Source: Bacillus sp. PK3_68 (lineage in GTDB: Bacteria; Bacillota; Bacilli; Bacillales; Domibacillaceae). From it: a DNA stretch of 64,000 nt. The notes below the pieces were generated by a model. That model saw nothing but the letters and a program-made list of their open reading frames with translations, was not told the origin of the DNA and did no database searches. The stretch spans positions 124,001-188,000 of the forward strand of contig NZ_NQYC01000001.1 of the NCBI RefSeq assembly GCF_003600835.1. Reading direction: 5' to 3'. The translations under genes and the position numbers were made by a program. Positions 23,170-33,219 of this stretch are shown piece after piece (within the stretch, counting starts at the first letter, position 1; each line of letters opens with the position of its first letter).

Positions 23170-23688
23170 AACAACACTTCCTTTTTCTACTAAACTGCCT
23201 CGTTAGTTTAAGTACGTCTCTTCATAATATTCGGATTTATTTTAACATAAATATCCAGTTGGGATTAAGCAAATTTAAATATGTGAAGCGAGTTCTTCAT
23301 ACCATTTTACAATTAATCAACCTTTTCCTTTAACATAGCCTAAGTGAAAATAAAAGAGTCGGAAGAGAATTGGGTAAGTGAGTGTGCCTATTATCATCCA
23401 TCCAGAAACGATGCAAAATTCACTCCTCTTTAAGTAGTTATTTTTGTAGTTAGAGTACAGGTTTTGTACTTTTATCAAAGTGCATTTGATAGAATATAAA
23501 TACCATGTCAATCAGGAAGAAACTATATACATTTGATGCATGGGGTAAGTCACTTTGTTCTTTTTTCACTTGCTTTAATGGTGAAACAGGACATATGTGA
23601 GAAGAGTTTAAAAGGCAAGGCCATATTGCCTTTTAATTCTTTAATCAGTGGAAAGAGCTTATTATGTCGCACGAAGGAGTGCTTACGA
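23170..23688. other. AT-rich gap, no gene seen
   Basis: About 520 bp between divergent genes. It is AT-rich, with no frame having an RBS and no convincing hairpin. It should contain the promoters of the two flanking genes, but I could not single one out. Confidence 0.4.
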
Positions 23689-24474
23689 GTGGAAACATTG
23701 CTTATTTATCAGAATGATACATCTAATAAATTTTGGAAAATATACGTGTCCGGCAACTCATTTACTGTAACATATGGAAAGGTTGGCACAGGGGGATCGG
23801 TAAAAGTAAAAGATTTTGAATCAGAGGCGGCTTGTCAAAAGGAAGCAGAGAGGCTCATTCAATCTAAATTAAAAAAAGGATATGTATGGTCAAGGTCTGC
23901 TTATCAAGTAATTAAAGAAAGGGCGATGACAGAAGAGCGGTTTTGGGAGCTGCTCGGGACATCTAAAGAGAAAGGGCAGAGTATAGACGAGCAAATCGAG
24001 TGGTTAGTCACCTATTTGTCGAGAAAATCGATCAAGGACATTGTTATGTTTGATTCAATTTTCAATCAGCATTATTACCAATCCTATACATCTGATTTGT
24101 GGGCGGCTGCTTACATCGTTATGGGGGGATGTTCAGATGATTGCTTTGATTACTTTAGAGCATGGATACTTTACCTTGGACAAGAGACGTATGAAGAAGC
24201 GATTAAGAACCCAGAAACTCTTCTCCCGCATTTTAAGAGATTAGAAGAGCAAGAGGACATTCCGCAGCTGGAGGAACTATTGTATATTGCCAGCTCTGCT
24301 TATGAGGAAAAAACAGGACTAGATGATGAGGCGTATTTCAAGGTGTATGATCAATTAGTAAAAGATGATGAAGGTGAACCAGAAATGGAGTTTGACTGGG
24401 AGGAGGAGGATGAAGAAGGATTGCGGAAAAAATTCCCTCTGTTGTGGGCAGAGTATGGAGAAAAGCCATTATGA
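23689..24474 (+). CDS. WGR-domain plus DUF4240-type protein
   Basis: 261 residues when started at the GTG with GAAGGAG nine bases upstream. The frame is open further back to 23533 but without an RBS. The N-terminal 80 residues form a WGR domain ([30 protein letters not shown], with Lys in place of Trp-Gly-Arg core variants). The next 130 residues ([16 protein letters not shown] ... [23 protein letters not shown]) match the DUF4240 pattern. The tail is very acidic. WGR domains occur in MolR-type regulators and PARPs and are thought to bind nucleic acid or act in stress responses. Its role here is unknown. Confidence 0.82.
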   Translation: METLLIYQNDTSNKFWKIYVSGNSFTVTYGKVGTGGSVKVKDFESEAACQKEAERLIQSKLKKGYVWSRSAYQVIKERAMTEERFWELLGTSKEKGQSIDEQIEWLVTYLSRKSIKDIVMFDSIFNQHYYQSYTSDLWAAAYIVMGGCSDDCFDYFRAWILYLGQETYEEAIKNPETLLPHFKRLEEQEDIPQLEELLYIASSAYEEKTGLDDEAYFKVYDQLVKDDEGEPEMEFDWEEEDEEGLRKKFPLLWAEYGEKPL

Positions 24475-24815
24475 GGATGAGAGAAGATAGTAGTTATGTT
24501 GATCCCTCAGGCTACAAATTGCTCTTGCACTAATTTGCATAAAGTGGAAGTCTTTTCAGGCTTCAGAAGAGGGAATAAAAGAGTCGCCCCTAGACGGGAG
24601 AATACAATTGTTTGGAGTTTGAGCCACTGACATTCCTTGCGGTAAGTTGGTGGCTGTTTGCATGTGCTCTCTTCAAAATAACAGCCGTCTGGCCTGACTG
24701 CACGGACGCCATTTAAAATTAGACGGATGGACTGGGAGATTTAGTCGTTTCTAAAAAAAGGCACCAGAATAAGATAATAGTGCAGGGACAAACTTTTTGA
24801 AAGGAGTGAACGTGA
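24475..24815. other. Gap upstream of the DUF4183 gene
   Basis: 341 bp with no ORF that has an RBS. It should carry the promoter of the DUF4183 gene, probably a mother-cell sporulation promoter, but I could not identify a clear -10/-35 pair. Confidence 0.35.
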
Positions 24816-25100
24816 ATGCCAATTATTAAACCCTTTATGGCTTCGAGAAAGTTTTTCGCTACCATAGGAGACGGGACAGGTACTGGTGCGACCTTTGCCA
24901 TTGCGGCTACAGCTTTTACTGACGATACGGGAGCAGCTGCCACAGCATTTCCAGGGTCACTTGCTTATTATGTTTTATATATAAATGCTCAGCCGCAAAC
25001 AGCTGATACTTCAACTCTTACACCTACAGAAATAACGATTCCAGGCGGTGACGTGCTTGATCCGGCCACTCCAATTCTTATTGAAGTTGTAGTTAACTAG
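24816..25100 (+). CDS. DUF4183 protein, possible spore-surface component
   Basis: 94-residue Ala/Thr-rich protein with GAAAGGAG well placed before the ATG. The C-terminal half (SLAYYVLYINAQPQTADTSTLTPTEITIPGG) aligns by eye with the C-terminal domain of the collagen-like protein encoded at 26993-27604 ([20 protein letters not shown]...LTL). That supports the DUF4183 assignment. DUF4183 proteins are found in spore-forming Bacilli and are often joined to collagen-like repeats, as in exosporium filaments. There is no signal peptide, as expected for spore-coat cargo made in the mother cell. Its natural terminator was split by the IS insertion. Confidence 0.75.
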   Translation: MPIIKPFMASRKFFATIGDGTGTGATFAIAATAFTDDTGAAATAFPGSLAYYVLYINAQPQTADTSTLTPTEITIPGGDVLDPATPILIEVVVN

Positions 25101-25113
25101 CGGGTTTTTATTG

Positions 25114-25149
25114 AATGGACTAGTTTCCCTTTAGGGAAACTAGTCCATT
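25114..25149. repeat. Left copy of the 36-bp palindromic direct repeat flanking the IS
   Basis: Perfect palindrome AATGGACTAGTTTCCC / GGGAAACTAGTCCATT with loop TTTA. It is identical to 26900-26935 and abuts the left end of the IS. It is the stem-loop of the original terminator. Confidence 0.92.
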
Positions 25150-25151
25150 CA

Positions 25152-25200
25152 GACTGTAGACAAACTCAATGAAATTCTAGAGTTTGTCTACAGTCCTTTT
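25152..25200 (+). terminator. Left-end hairpin of the IS
   Basis: GACTGTAGACAAACTC (25152-25167) pairs perfectly with GAGTTTGTCTACAGTC (25180-25195), then CTTTTTATTTT. It would stop transcription entering the IS from outside. Confidence 0.85.
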
Positions 25201-25221
25201 TATTTTGCTTGTGAATAGGAG

Positions 25222-25356
25222 CTGTTGATTTCCATTCCAGGCGCTTCGCTTTCCGCGGGGCGGGCGGTGAGCCTCCTCGCCGCGAAAGCGCCTGCGGGGT
25301 CTCACCTGTCCCGCTGATCCCGCAGGAGTCTTTGCGCCATCCATTTCAATCAACAG
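25222..25356. repeat. GC-rich interspersed repeat, copy A (inside the IS)
   Basis: A 135-bp GC-rich unit bounded by CTGTTGATT and its complement AATCAACAG. It has internal segments GGGGCGGGCGGTGAGCCTC, CTGCGGGGTCTCACC and CCCGCAGGAGTC. Related copies lie at 33895-33988 and, reversed, at 60739-60795. Its base composition is far above the AT-rich surroundings. Confidence 0.75.
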
Positions 25357-25431
25357 GGGTTACAAAGTTAGAGTAGCCGTACAACCATACCTGTTTTAAA
25401 ATAAATAGATCAAACGCTTGAGGTGAGAAAG

Positions 25432-26790
25432 ATGCTTTCGAAAAACAATCCAATCCAACGGAATCAAATAGAAATGATCGCTCTAGACCAGCTTGTACCA
25501 GAGAATCACCTGGTCCGTAAAATGGAGGCAGCGATGGATTTCTCTTTTATTTATGACTTGGTGGAAGGATTGTATGCGGAAGTGGGCCGCCCAAGCATTG
25601 ATCCAATTATTTTAATTAAACTAACATTTATCCAATATGCCTTTGGCATTCGATCCATGCGCAAGACGATCGAGGAAGTGGAAACGAATATGGCCTACCG
25701 CTGGTTTCTCGGTTATGGATTCCATGATAAAGTGCCGCATTTCTCTACCTTCGGTAAGAACTACGAGCGTCGCTTCAAAGATACCGACCTGTTTGAACAG
25801 ATCTTCTATCGTATCTTAAAAATAGCTGCCGAGAAAAAGCTCATTAGTGCGGAGCACGTTTTTGTGGATTCCACTCATGTAAAAGCTAGCGCGAATAAGC
25901 GTAAATTTGAAAAGAAAATGGTTCGCAAAGAAACACGCGCGTATCAGGAACGCCTCCAAGAAGAGATTAATCAGGACCGAGAGGATCATGGAAAAAAGCC
26001 GTTCCCGCCAGATAAGTTCGATAAAGAAGAAACGAAAGAAATCAAGGAAAGTACAACCGATCCGGACAGTGGCTACTACGTTAAAGACGAACGAACCAAA
26101 CAATTTGCCTATTCCTTTCACGCGGCCGCAGACCGTAAGGGATTCGTAATTGGCACAATGGTCACACCAAGCAACACACATGACAGCCAGATCTTAGAGC
26201 CGTTAATGGAGAAAGTGATAGAAAAGGTAGGAAAACCTAAAGCTGTTGGTGCAGATGGAGCTTACAAAACACCTGCCATTGCCAGTTATTTAATGGAAAA
26301 CGGCATGACACCTGCCTTGCCTTATACACGGCCGCGCACAAAAGAGGGCTTCTTCAGAAAGCATGACTATGTGTACGATGAACATTTTGACTGTTACCTT
26401 TGTCCGGCAGGGGAAGTATTGAATTACTCAACGACGAATAAGGAAGGCTATCGTGAATACAGATCACCCAAACAGGTTTGTACCTCCTGCCCTTTTTTAG
26501 CTAAATGCACGGAAAGCAGAGATCATCAAAAAGTGGTGACACGCCATATTTGGCAGAAATATATGGAAGAGGCCGACCATCTTCGCCACCACGAAGAAGT
26601 TAAAGCGATTTATGCGGAGCGAAAAGAAACGATTGAGCGTGTATTCGCAGATGCAAAAGAAAAGCATGGCATGCGTTGGACAACGTTAAGGGGACTTAAA
26701 AAATTGTCGATGCAAGCGATGCTTACTTTCGCTGCCATGAATCTCAAGAAAATGGCCAGCTGGACTTGGCGAGAACCAGAAATGGCTTAA
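25432..26790 (+). CDS. IS1182-family DDE transposase
   Basis: 452 residues from the ATG at 25432, preceded by GAGGTGAG (an in-frame GTG at 25423 lies within that SD). It has an N-terminal DUF772-type domain (QRNQIEMIALDQLVPENHLVRKME), then a DDE catalytic core with Asp in FVDSTHVKA, Asp in VGADGAYKT and Glu in ERVFADAKEKHGMRWTTLRG. A Cys-rich insert (CYLCPAG ... CTSCPFLAKC) precedes the Glu and is typical of the family. The charged region before the core (about residues 160-215) is normal for IS1182. No frameshift or stop is present. It catalyses excision and integration of the surrounding element. Confidence 0.95.
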   Translation: MLSKNNPIQRNQIEMIALDQLVPENHLVRKMEAAMDFSFIYDLVEGLYAEVGRPSIDPIILIKLTFIQYAFGIRSMRKTIEEVETNMAYRWFLGYGFHDKVPHFSTFGKNYERRFKDTDLFEQIFYRILKIAAEKKLISAEHVFVDSTHVKASANKRKFEKKMVRKETRAYQERLQEEINQDREDHGKKPFPPDKFDKEETKEIKESTTDPDSGYYVKDERTKQFAYSFHAAADRKGFVIGTMVTPSNTHDSQILEPLMEKVIEKVGKPKAVGADGAYKTPAIASYLMENGMTPALPYTRPRTKEGFFRKHDYVYDEHFDCYLCPAGEVLNYSTTNKEGYREYRSPKQVCTSCPFLAKCTESRDHQKVVTRHIWQKYMEEADHLRHHEEVKAIYAERKETIERVFADAKEKHGMRWTTLRGLKKLSMQAMLTFAAMNLKKMASWTWREPEMA

Positions 26791-26849
26791 ATGATGACCT
26801 CGGAGAGGTCTATCTTTCTCTCGAATGGCTTTAAAACTACCGAAAAATC

Positions 26850-26887
26850 AAAAGGGGTTCGGAATAAGACTATTCCGAACCCCTTTT
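26850..26887 (+). terminator. Terminator after the transposase, right end of the IS
   Basis: AAAAGGGGTTCGGAATA pairs with TATTCCGAACCCCTTTT around an AGAC loop. Confidence 0.85.
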
Positions 26888-26899
26888 GTCGACAAACTG

Positions 26900-26935
26900 A
26901 ATGGACTAGTTTCCCTTTAGGGAAACTAGTCCATT
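26900..26935. repeat. Right copy of the 36-bp palindromic direct repeat; original shared terminator
   Basis: Identical to 25114-25149. This copy is followed by TTTTTTATTTTA, a proper T tail. It therefore looks like the intact original bidirectional terminator between the DUF4183 gene and the convergent collagen-like gene. Confidence 0.88.
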
Positions 26936-26992
26936 TTTTATTTTACTATATCCCTTTATTCCTCAAGATAAGAGAGAAGCAGCTATCACTTT

Positions 26993-27604
26993 TTATCCAT
27001 TAATGGTTATAAATTGAAGTGTAATCGGTACGCCTTCTGCCGGGGGCTGATCCGTCAATAAAGTTAATTCTCCTGCTTCTACTTTGTAGTCACTCTGAGG
27101 TTGGATCATGCCATTGATAAACAAATTGATATAAGAAACTTGGCTCGGTGGCAATATTTCTGTTGTTCCGTATTGCTCTAATCCATCGCTGTTAGTATAA
27201 GTAAGTTTTTGTCCATCTGAAAAAGTGAAGTATAGTGAATTTTGTGCAGGAATGGGACTTGGAATAGAGGGGCCAGGAGGACCGGGAGGCCCAGGAGGAC
27301 CAGGTAATCCCTGTGGTCCGGGCCTTCCTTGAGGGCCGCGTGGCCCAGGAGGACCGGGTTCACTTTTTTCTTCCGAACGTTCAGGAATGGGGCAGGAATA
27401 GAAACGAGGCCATGTGCTTCTTGTGTGTTTTTTTTTTCGATAATTGTTGGAACGTGTTCTCTTGCAGTTTATCCCACATTGATAAGGTTTGTTGGGAGGA
27501 TAAGGATGTTTCCCAGTAGACACCCAATACTTACATGATGGGCTATATCTAGATGAGCATCTACATGATTGATCGCTAAAATGACAGTTTGGGCATAAGT
27601 TCAA
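26993..27604 (-). CDS. Collagen-like protein with DUF4183 C-terminal domain, possible exosporium filament protein
   Basis: 203 residues, TTG start with GAGGTGA upstream. The N-terminal 75 residues are Cys-rich ([13 protein letters not shown], then further Cys) and basic, with no signal peptide. A collagen-like stretch of about ten Gly-X-Y triplets follows ([20 protein letters not shown] region). The C-terminal domain of about 80 residues is DUF4183 ([18 protein letters not shown] ... [13 protein letters not shown]). The order anchor-collagen-globular head resembles BclA-type spore filament proteins, although the head domain is of a different family. It probably forms trimers on the spore surface. 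This is inference from architecture. Confidence 0.8.
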   Translation of the reverse strand: MNLCPNCHFSDQSCRCSSRYSPSCKYWVSTGKHPYPPNKPYQCGINCKRTRSNNYRKKKHTRSTWPRFYSCPIPERSEEKSEPGPPGPRGPQGRPGPQGLPGPPGPPGPPGPSIPSPIPAQNSLYFTFSDGQKLTYTNSDGLEQYGTTEILPPSQVSYINLFINGMIQPQSDYKVEAGELTLLTDQPPAEGVPITLQFITING

Positions 27605-27803
27605 TCAAATCACCTCTTCATTCAGTTACTATATTTTATTAATTACTAGACAAAGTGCCTGTGCTTATAAGCTAGAACAGAATCCTGGCACTTTTGCCGT
27701 TTTGGATAGCATTTCCCTTAAATCGGTTTCATTTCTAAGTTCTCAGCCGTGCGCATAGGATGAATCATAGGCAGAGAAGAATTTAACATTAGGAGAATGC
27801 GTT

Positions 27804-28978
27804 ATGCCAACTGGAATCATAGAATTATTAATATCTAGGCCTAATACAGCGATAGTAACTAAATCAGGGGATGATTCTAAAGGTTCAATTGGAGGGTCTC
27901 CCTTCAAGACGATTAACGGAGCGATAGCAGCCATAAATGCATTAGGTGCTACAGGAATAACGATTCTTGTATTTCCAGGAATGTATGACGAGAAAATAGT
28001 GATGCCTCCAGGGAATTCATTAAGGGGTCTCAGTTTATCAACTGTAACGATTCGCCAACAAAATGTAACGGCAAACTCAACCTTAGTAACTATGGGTGAA
28101 AATACAAGAGTAGAAGACGTCAGTTTGCTGTTAACTTCCTCCAACCACGTTTCCCTAGTCGGGATCGCTTTTCCTGGAACTACCTCGCAGACCGCTAAAT
28201 TGCGAACAACGTCCCTAACAGTGGATAACTCTGCTGCTTCAACCACCGGTACATCGAATGTTTATGGAGTTCACTCTTATGGCACAGGAAATCCCCTGGA
28301 TTATGTAGATGCTGTCAGGTCGTCAGTAGTAGTAGTGAGATCAGCGGGTCTCGGCACAAAACGAGCATTGCTAGTAAACACAACTGCCCATCGGTTTAAT
28401 TGCCGTGACAATAATTTTTTAGTGACAAGCGCAGGAGGGGCGGTTCATATATAGGTGCGGAAGTCAATCAAATAGGAGCACAACTGGTAATACGGGCATC
28501 AACCGTTCAAGGGGTGACAGCTGATATTTCTCAAACAGCGGGAACGCTCACTGTGGGTACGACAAATCTGTTTAATTCCAATGCTAATAATTTAAGTTTC
28601 TCTGCTGTCTTACAGCCTTCTACTGTGATTTGGGGAGATCCAGGCAGCTTGCCTAAAGGAGCTACCCGATTTTATCGTCCGGGAACAGCTGCTGTTTCAA
28701 GTACGGAAATCTTTATCCGGCTAAGCCAAAAGTGTCTTTTAAAATCATTAAGTATCCGGTCGTTAACCGGGCCGGGAGCTGGCAATACAGATATTTGGAC
28801 CGTTCGGAGAAATGGTGTTGATACGCTTCTTGCCGTTTCATTAACAGGTACACAAACTGCGAATATCAATAATGCGGCATCCGTTTCTTTCCAGGCAGGG
28901 GACAGTCTTTCATTAAAAGTAACGACAAGTGCCGCAACCACTGTGACAGACACCGTTATTCAAGTGGATGTTTTTTAG
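27804..28978 (+). pseudogene. Beta-helix (pectate-lyase-like) surface protein, split by a frameshift
   Basis: Two adjacent reading frames, 27804-28454 and about 28445-28978, make one protein of about 391 residues. The first ends AGGAVHI-stop. In the other frame the sequence continues without a break as SYIGAEVNQIGAQLVIRAST, reading back across the stop. One extra G in the GGGG run at 28437-28440 restores AGGGGSYIGAEV. The N-terminal part (GSPFKTINGAIAAINALG, VFPGMYDEKIVMPPGNSLRG) is a DUF1565-like right-handed beta-helix start. The C-terminal part is Ser/Thr-rich beta structure. AGGAG precedes the ATG. The neighbours suggest a spore-surface role. The break may be a sequencing error. Confidence 0.83.
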
Positions 28979-29467
28979 GCAGCAAACAAAGAACATAAAA
29001 ATTTGAAAATCGAAGTTGTATCTATTTAACAACCGTTGGATAGGAATAGCGTTTTCTATGTATAAACGGTTTTTCAAATATACACAACAATATAAGGGTA
29101 ACGAGACGGCAGGCGAAAGTTTTTAAAGTGATAAGCAGATAAAGAAGCCGGAAAACCAATTGGTTGCCGGTCTTCTCTTTTTATAGATGAACGATTTACT
29201 CCAATCAGACCTATGACACACAACACGGGTTTTTATGAGAAGCGACCGCAGGGATAGGCTATTTACAATAGTTAAAGAGGATAAAAAGGGCAAAACGGCT
29301 TTGACTAAATAAAGTTGAAAGATAGGGAAATATTTTATAAAATTTAGAAAAGCGAAAAGAATTTTATTTTAGTAGCATAATAGGTTGTAATCAGGAAAGG
29401 AAGCATATATAATGTCTACTATATAAAAACAAATGTACACTAGAAAAGAACACGGGAGTGAGGAATT
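28979..29467 (+). other. Gap with a terminator, upstream of hom
   Basis: A hairpin at 29143-29184 (GAAGCCGGAAAACC / GGTTGCCGGTCTTC with a TT-rich tail) ends the preceding transcript. The remaining 280 bp should hold the hom promoter. I saw no T-box motif (GGTGGnACCRCG) or other riboswitch signature here. Confidence 0.55.
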
Positions 29468-30772
29468 GTGAGAGACAACGTAAAAGTAGGTTTATTAGGG
29501 TTAGGCACAGTCGGTACAGGGGTTGTAAAGATGATTCAAAATCATCAGGAGCAGCTCATTCATCAAGTAGGATGCCCAGTATCAATTAAAAAAGTACTAG
29601 TGAAGAATCCAGACAAAGTTCGGGATGTCGAACTCGATAGCAGCCTCCTCACTACAGATCCGTACGATGTAATTAATGATTCAGAAATCGATGTGATTGT
29701 TGAAGTCATCGGTGGAATTGAAGAAACACGCCAGTACATAATTGATGCCTTAAATTTGAAAAAGCAGGTCGTTACTGCTAATAAAGACTTAATCGCTCTT
29801 CATGGCTCAGAATTGCAGAAAATCGCTGTGGAAAATGGCTGCGATTTATTCTATGAAGCAAGTGTAGCCGGTGGCATTCCAATCATTAAAGGATTGGCGG
29901 ATGGCCTGGCTTCTGATAAAATCCAAAAGATGATGGGGATTGTGAACGGAACCACAAACTATATTTTAACGAAGATGACGAAAGACGGTCTTTCTTATGA
30001 AACGGCTTTGAAAGATGCCCAAGACTTAGGGTTTGCGGAAGCCGATCCAACATCTGATGTGGAAGGTTTGGATGCAGCACGCAAAATGGCGATTCTCGCC
30101 CGTCTTGCTTTCTCTATGGATATTGAGCTGGATGATGTATCCGTAAGCGGCATTTCAAGCGTAACGAAAGACGATTTGAAATATGGCAATATGCTCGGTT
30201 ACACAATGAAGCTGATCGGCTACGCTGAACAGGAAAATGATCGGGCGGAAGTAAGTGTTCAACCAACATTCTTAGAAAACAATCATCCGCTTGCTTCTGT
30301 CCATGACGAATATAACGCTGTTTATGTGTATGGGGAATCCGTCGGTGAAACAATGTTCTACGGTCCGGGAGCGGGAAGCTTACCGACTGCTACTTCTATT
30401 GTAAGTGACGTTTTAGCGGTTGTTAAAAATATGCGTCTCGGCGTAAATGGCCGCAGCGTGCTGACACCGCAATTTGACCGTCAATTAAAAGAGGCGGATG
30501 AATGTTTCGCTAAATACTTTATCCGTTTACACGTTCGTGATGAAGTAGGTGCTTTTTCCGAACTGACAAAATTATTCTCTAGTCATTCGATTAGCTTCGA
30601 AAAAATTCTTCAGTTGCCGCTTGAAGAAGAAGGAGTAGCGGAAATTGTGATTGTTACTCATAAAGCTTCGATGGAAAACTACCAAAATGTATTAACACAA
30701 GTAAAAGACCTAGGTGTAGTCAAAGGTGTGGAAAGCTTCTACCGGGTTGAAGGAGAGGGAACAACAAGATGA
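29468..30772 (+). CDS. hom: Homoserine dehydrogenase
   Basis: 434 residues, GTG start with GGGAGTGAGGA upstream. An N-terminal NAD(P)-binding Rossmann motif ([16 protein letters not shown]) is followed by the homoserine dehydrogenase domain with [15 protein letters not shown] and [16 protein letters not shown]-terminal ACT domain (about residues 350-430, [19 protein letters not shown]) gives feedback control, presumably by threonine. It reduces aspartate semialdehyde to homoserine, the branch point to threonine and methionine. It is first in hom-thrC-thrB, and its stop overlaps the thrC start (ATGA). Confidence 0.97.
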   Translation: MRDNVKVGLLGLGTVGTGVVKMIQNHQEQLIHQVGCPVSIKKVLVKNPDKVRDVELDSSLLTTDPYDVINDSEIDVIVEVIGGIEETRQYIIDALNLKKQVVTANKDLIALHGSELQKIAVENGCDLFYEASVAGGIPIIKGLADGLASDKIQKMMGIVNGTTNYILTKMTKDGLSYETALKDAQDLGFAEADPTSDVEGLDAARKMAILARLAFSMDIELDDVSVSGISSVTKDDLKYGNMLGYTMKLIGYAEQENDRAEVSVQPTFLENNHPLASVHDEYNAVYVYGESVGETMFYGPGAGSLPTATSIVSDVLAVVKNMRLGVNGRSVLTPQFDRQLKEADECFAKYFIRLHVRDEVGAFSELTKLFSSHSISFEKILQLPLEEEGVAEIVIVTHKASMENYQNVLTQVKDLGVVKGVESFYRVEGEGTTR

Positions 30773-31830
30773 AATGGGAAGGCTTAATTAAACAATACAA
30801 GGAATTTTTGCCGGTAACAGAACAAACACCGGAACTGTCTTTAATGGAAGGGAACACACCGTTGATTCCGCTCCACAACTTGTCTAAAAAGCTTGATATT
30901 GATCTTCATGTAAAAACAGAGGGAACTAATCCAACTGGTTCTTTTAAAGACCGCGGCATGGTTATGGCTGTAGCAAAAGCGAAAGAAGAAGGCAGCAACA
31001 CGGTAATCTGTGCTTCTACCGGCAACACGTCAGCTGCGGCGGCGGCTTATGCAGCCCGTGCGGGAATGCGTGCGATTATCGTTATCCCTGAAGGCAAAAT
31101 CGCCATGGGAAAACTAGCTCAGGCGATGATGTACGGTGCTGAAATCGTTTCAATCGAAGGAAACTTTGATGATGCGTTAAAAATGGTCCGCAATATTAGC
31201 GAGCATTCACCAATTACGCTTGTTAACTCAGTTAACCCATACCGAATTGAAGGCCAAAAGACAGCTGCTTTCGAAATTTGTGATCAGCTTGGCAAAGCGC
31301 CGGACGTTTTAGCTATTCCTGTAGGAAATGCCGGTAATATTACAGCTTACTGGAAAGGGTTTAAAGAATATAACGAAAAATTTGGCACAGGTCTTCCAAA
31401 AATGCACGGTTTTGAAGCGGAAGGAGCAGCAGCGATCGTGAAAAACATGGTGATCGAACAGCCGGAAACAGTGGCTACAGCGATCCGCATCGGGAATCCG
31501 GCAAGCTGGGATAAAGCAGTTGCCGCAAGAGATGAATCTGGCGGTAAAATCGACCTCGTAACAGACGAGGAAATCCTCGCAGCCTTTGAATTAATCACAA
31601 AAGAAGAGGGGATTTTTGCAGAGCCGGCTTCTTGTGCATCCATTGCTGGTATTATTAAACATCGTAAATCTGGTGAAATTCCAGCTGGTGCTACGGTTGC
31701 GGCTGTCTTAACAGGAAACGGCTTGAAAGATCCACAAACAGCGATTGACCAAATTGCGAAAAAGCCAGTTGTTCTGCCAAATGAAGAAAAAGCTGTGTTT
31801 GATTTTATCCAAGGAGTGGTTCGTGCATGA
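30769..31830 (+). CDS. thrC: Threonine synthase
   Basis: 353-residue fold-type II PLP enzyme. The PLP lysine is Lys60 in [11 protein letters not shown], and the phosphate-binding loop is [18 protein letters not shown]. It converts O-phosphohomoserine to threonine. It overlaps hom by 4 bp at the start and thrB by 4 bp at the end, so translation is likely coupled. The length is that of the short Gram-positive form. Confidence 0.97.
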   Translation: MKWEGLIKQYKEFLPVTEQTPELSLMEGNTPLIPLHNLSKKLDIDLHVKTEGTNPTGSFKDRGMVMAVAKAKEEGSNTVICASTGNTSAAAAAYAARAGMRAIIVIPEGKIAMGKLAQAMMYGAEIVSIEGNFDDALKMVRNISEHSPITLVNSVNPYRIEGQKTAAFEICDQLGKAPDVLAIPVGNAGNITAYWKGFKEYNEKFGTGLPKMHGFEAEGAAAIVKNMVIEQPETVATAIRIGNPASWDKAVAARDESGGKIDLVTDEEILAAFELITKEEGIFAEPASCASIAGIIKHRKSGEIPAGATVAAVLTGNGLKDPQTAIDQIAKKPVVLPNEEKAVFDFIQGVVRA

Positions 31831-32717
31831 GTACGCCGGTAACAATGAAAGTACCGGCCAGCACGGCCAACCTCGGGCCGGGGTTTGATTCCCTCGGCCT
31901 TGCTTTAAATTTATATTTAACATTGGAAATCACGCCAGCTTCTGAATGGCACTTTGAACACCGGTCTCCGATGCTTGCCGGTTTGCCGAATGATAAAACG
32001 CATCTCGTTTACCAGGCGGCCGAGAAAACGGCGAATGCTTACGGTGGCACTTTACCGCCTTTGCACATCGTGATGGACAGTGAGATTCCGCTTGCCCGCG
32101 GACTTGGCAGCAGCGCAGCAGCTATTGCGGCCGGCATTGAACTGGCAGATCGGTATGCGGATTTGCAGCTGTCTGATCAGGAAAAGCTAAAGATCGGCAA
32201 TCAAATGGAGGGGCATCCTGATAATATTGGGGCGTCTCTGTTTGGCGGCATGGTCGCAGGCGTTTCGTTCGGCGAAGAAGCTGATATTGTGCAGCTTCCT
32301 GTTCCTGATGTAGATGTGGTCGTTCTCATTCCATCTTATGAAGTGAAGACGAGTGATGCACGAAGCGTTCTGCCAGACAGCTTCACGAGACAAGAAGCGG
32401 TAGAAGCGAGCGCGGTGGCCAATGTCCTTCTTGCGGCGTTATCTGCTGGCAATTATGAGCTTGCTGGCAAGCTCATGGAGAAAGATCAATTTCATGAGCC
32501 TTATCGGTTGCAGTTGATTAAGGAATTGCCGGAAGCGAGAAAGCTTGCACATGAAGCAGGGGCGTATGCCACGGTTATTAGCGGAGCAGGCCCGACAATT
32601 TTAACATTTGCGCCAAAAGGAACAGCATCTGATATCCTGTCGGTGTTCCGTGATCAGTTCACGGATTGTGAGGTTAAGCAGCTTGATTTTCATACAGGTC
32701 AAATCCAGTATACATAA
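31827..32717 (+). CDS. thrB: Homoserine kinase
   Basis: 296-residue GHMP kinase. The N-terminal substrate motif is [19 protein letters not shown], the ATP-binding motif is [17 protein letters not shown], and the third GHMP motif is [11 protein letters not shown]. It phosphorylates homoserine using ATP, feeding ThrC. It is the last gene of the operon and is followed by a terminator. Confidence 0.97.
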   Translation: MSTPVTMKVPASTANLGPGFDSLGLALNLYLTLEITPASEWHFEHRSPMLAGLPNDKTHLVYQAAEKTANAYGGTLPPLHIVMDSEIPLARGLGSSAAAIAAGIELADRYADLQLSDQEKLKIGNQMEGHPDNIGASLFGGMVAGVSFGEEADIVQLPVPDVDVVVLIPSYEVKTSDARSVLPDSFTRQEAVEASAVANVLLAALSAGNYELAGKLMEKDQFHEPYRLQLIKELPEARKLAHEAGAYATVISGAGPTILTFAPKGTASDILSVFRDQFTDCEVKQLDFHTGQIQYT

Positions 32718-32734
32718 AGCATAGCTTAACGGAC

Positions 32735-32785
32735 TAAATCCCCGATCGCAGAGAGGAAAACCACTCTGCAATCAGGGGATTTTTG
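32735..32785 (+). terminator. Terminator of hom-thrC-thrB
   Basis: AAATCCCCGATCGCAGAG pairs with CTCTGCAATCAGGGGATTT (one mismatch), then TTTT. Confidence 0.9.
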
Positions 32786-32870
32786 TGTACAAGCGATTTT
32801 ATACAGATTGTGCCGGTTTGTTATCAAGAGTAACAATTGATTCTTTTGGAAAATAGCATCTTGGCTAAAA

Positions 32871-33119
32871 TTAAGCGCTAAAAAGCCAAGAAGCTGAGAA
32901 CACGCATCCTACAAGCAGCCGGGCAACAGAGAAAAAAGAGCCGCCGGCTGCATCGACCACAAAGCCAATGGACAGTGGCGCTGCGAATCCAGCGAGCTGC
33001 CCGCCAACAGATTTAGGGAAGCGTTTTAACGTAAGTGCATGGATAAGAAGAGTAATCGTCGTTAAGAAGAATGGCAAAATGGATTGATAAATAATAAACA
33101 CGATTCCACTTTTTAGCAA
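32871..33119 (-). pseudogene. Remnant of an MFS transporter (C-terminal helices)
   Basis: An 82-codon frame with three hydrophobic segments. The part GGQLAGFAAPLSIGFVVDAAGGSFFSVARLLVGCVFS resembles the last two helices of major facilitator transporters, which usually read Gly-x-x-x-G-x-Pro followed by a VDxTGSF motif. There is no RBS and no N-terminal ten helices, and flanking sequence shows no further match. I read it as what is left of a deleted gene. The family call is by eye only. Confidence 0.5.
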
Positions 33120-33219
33120 TCAAGTCGTTTGAAAATCTAAGCTTTATTCAAATCTTATTGAAGCTCTCTCACTCTGATCAAAACGATAAAAATCAATTGT
33201 ATAATCATCATCAGAAGAA

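Larger units (their letters stand above)
25150..26899 (+). mobile_element. Insertion sequence, IS1182 family, about 1750 bp, complete
   Basis: The left end CAGACTGTAGACAAA and the right end read inward CAGTTTGTCGACAAA match at 12 of 15 positions, so they are terminal inverted repeats. They enclose one intact DDE transposase gene, a hairpin at each end, and a GC-rich repeat upstream of the transposase. The element is flanked by identical 36-bp palindromes, best explained as duplication of the target stem-loop. Everything needed for movement looks intact, so it may be active. Confidence 0.9.

Noticed and set aside
25423-26790. Possibility that the IS transposase is inactive
   Set aside because: The frame is full length with all three DDE residues in place and no frameshift, so I keep it as intact.
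24816-28978. Prophage tail-fibre cluster as an explanation for the collagen-like and beta-helix genes
   Set aside because: No phage structural, lysis or integrase genes are nearby, and DUF4183 with collagen repeats fits spore surface better.
29200-29467. T-box or other riboswitch before hom
   Set aside because: No GGTGGnACCRCG core or specifier-like region, unlike the clear T-boxes at 37870-38446.
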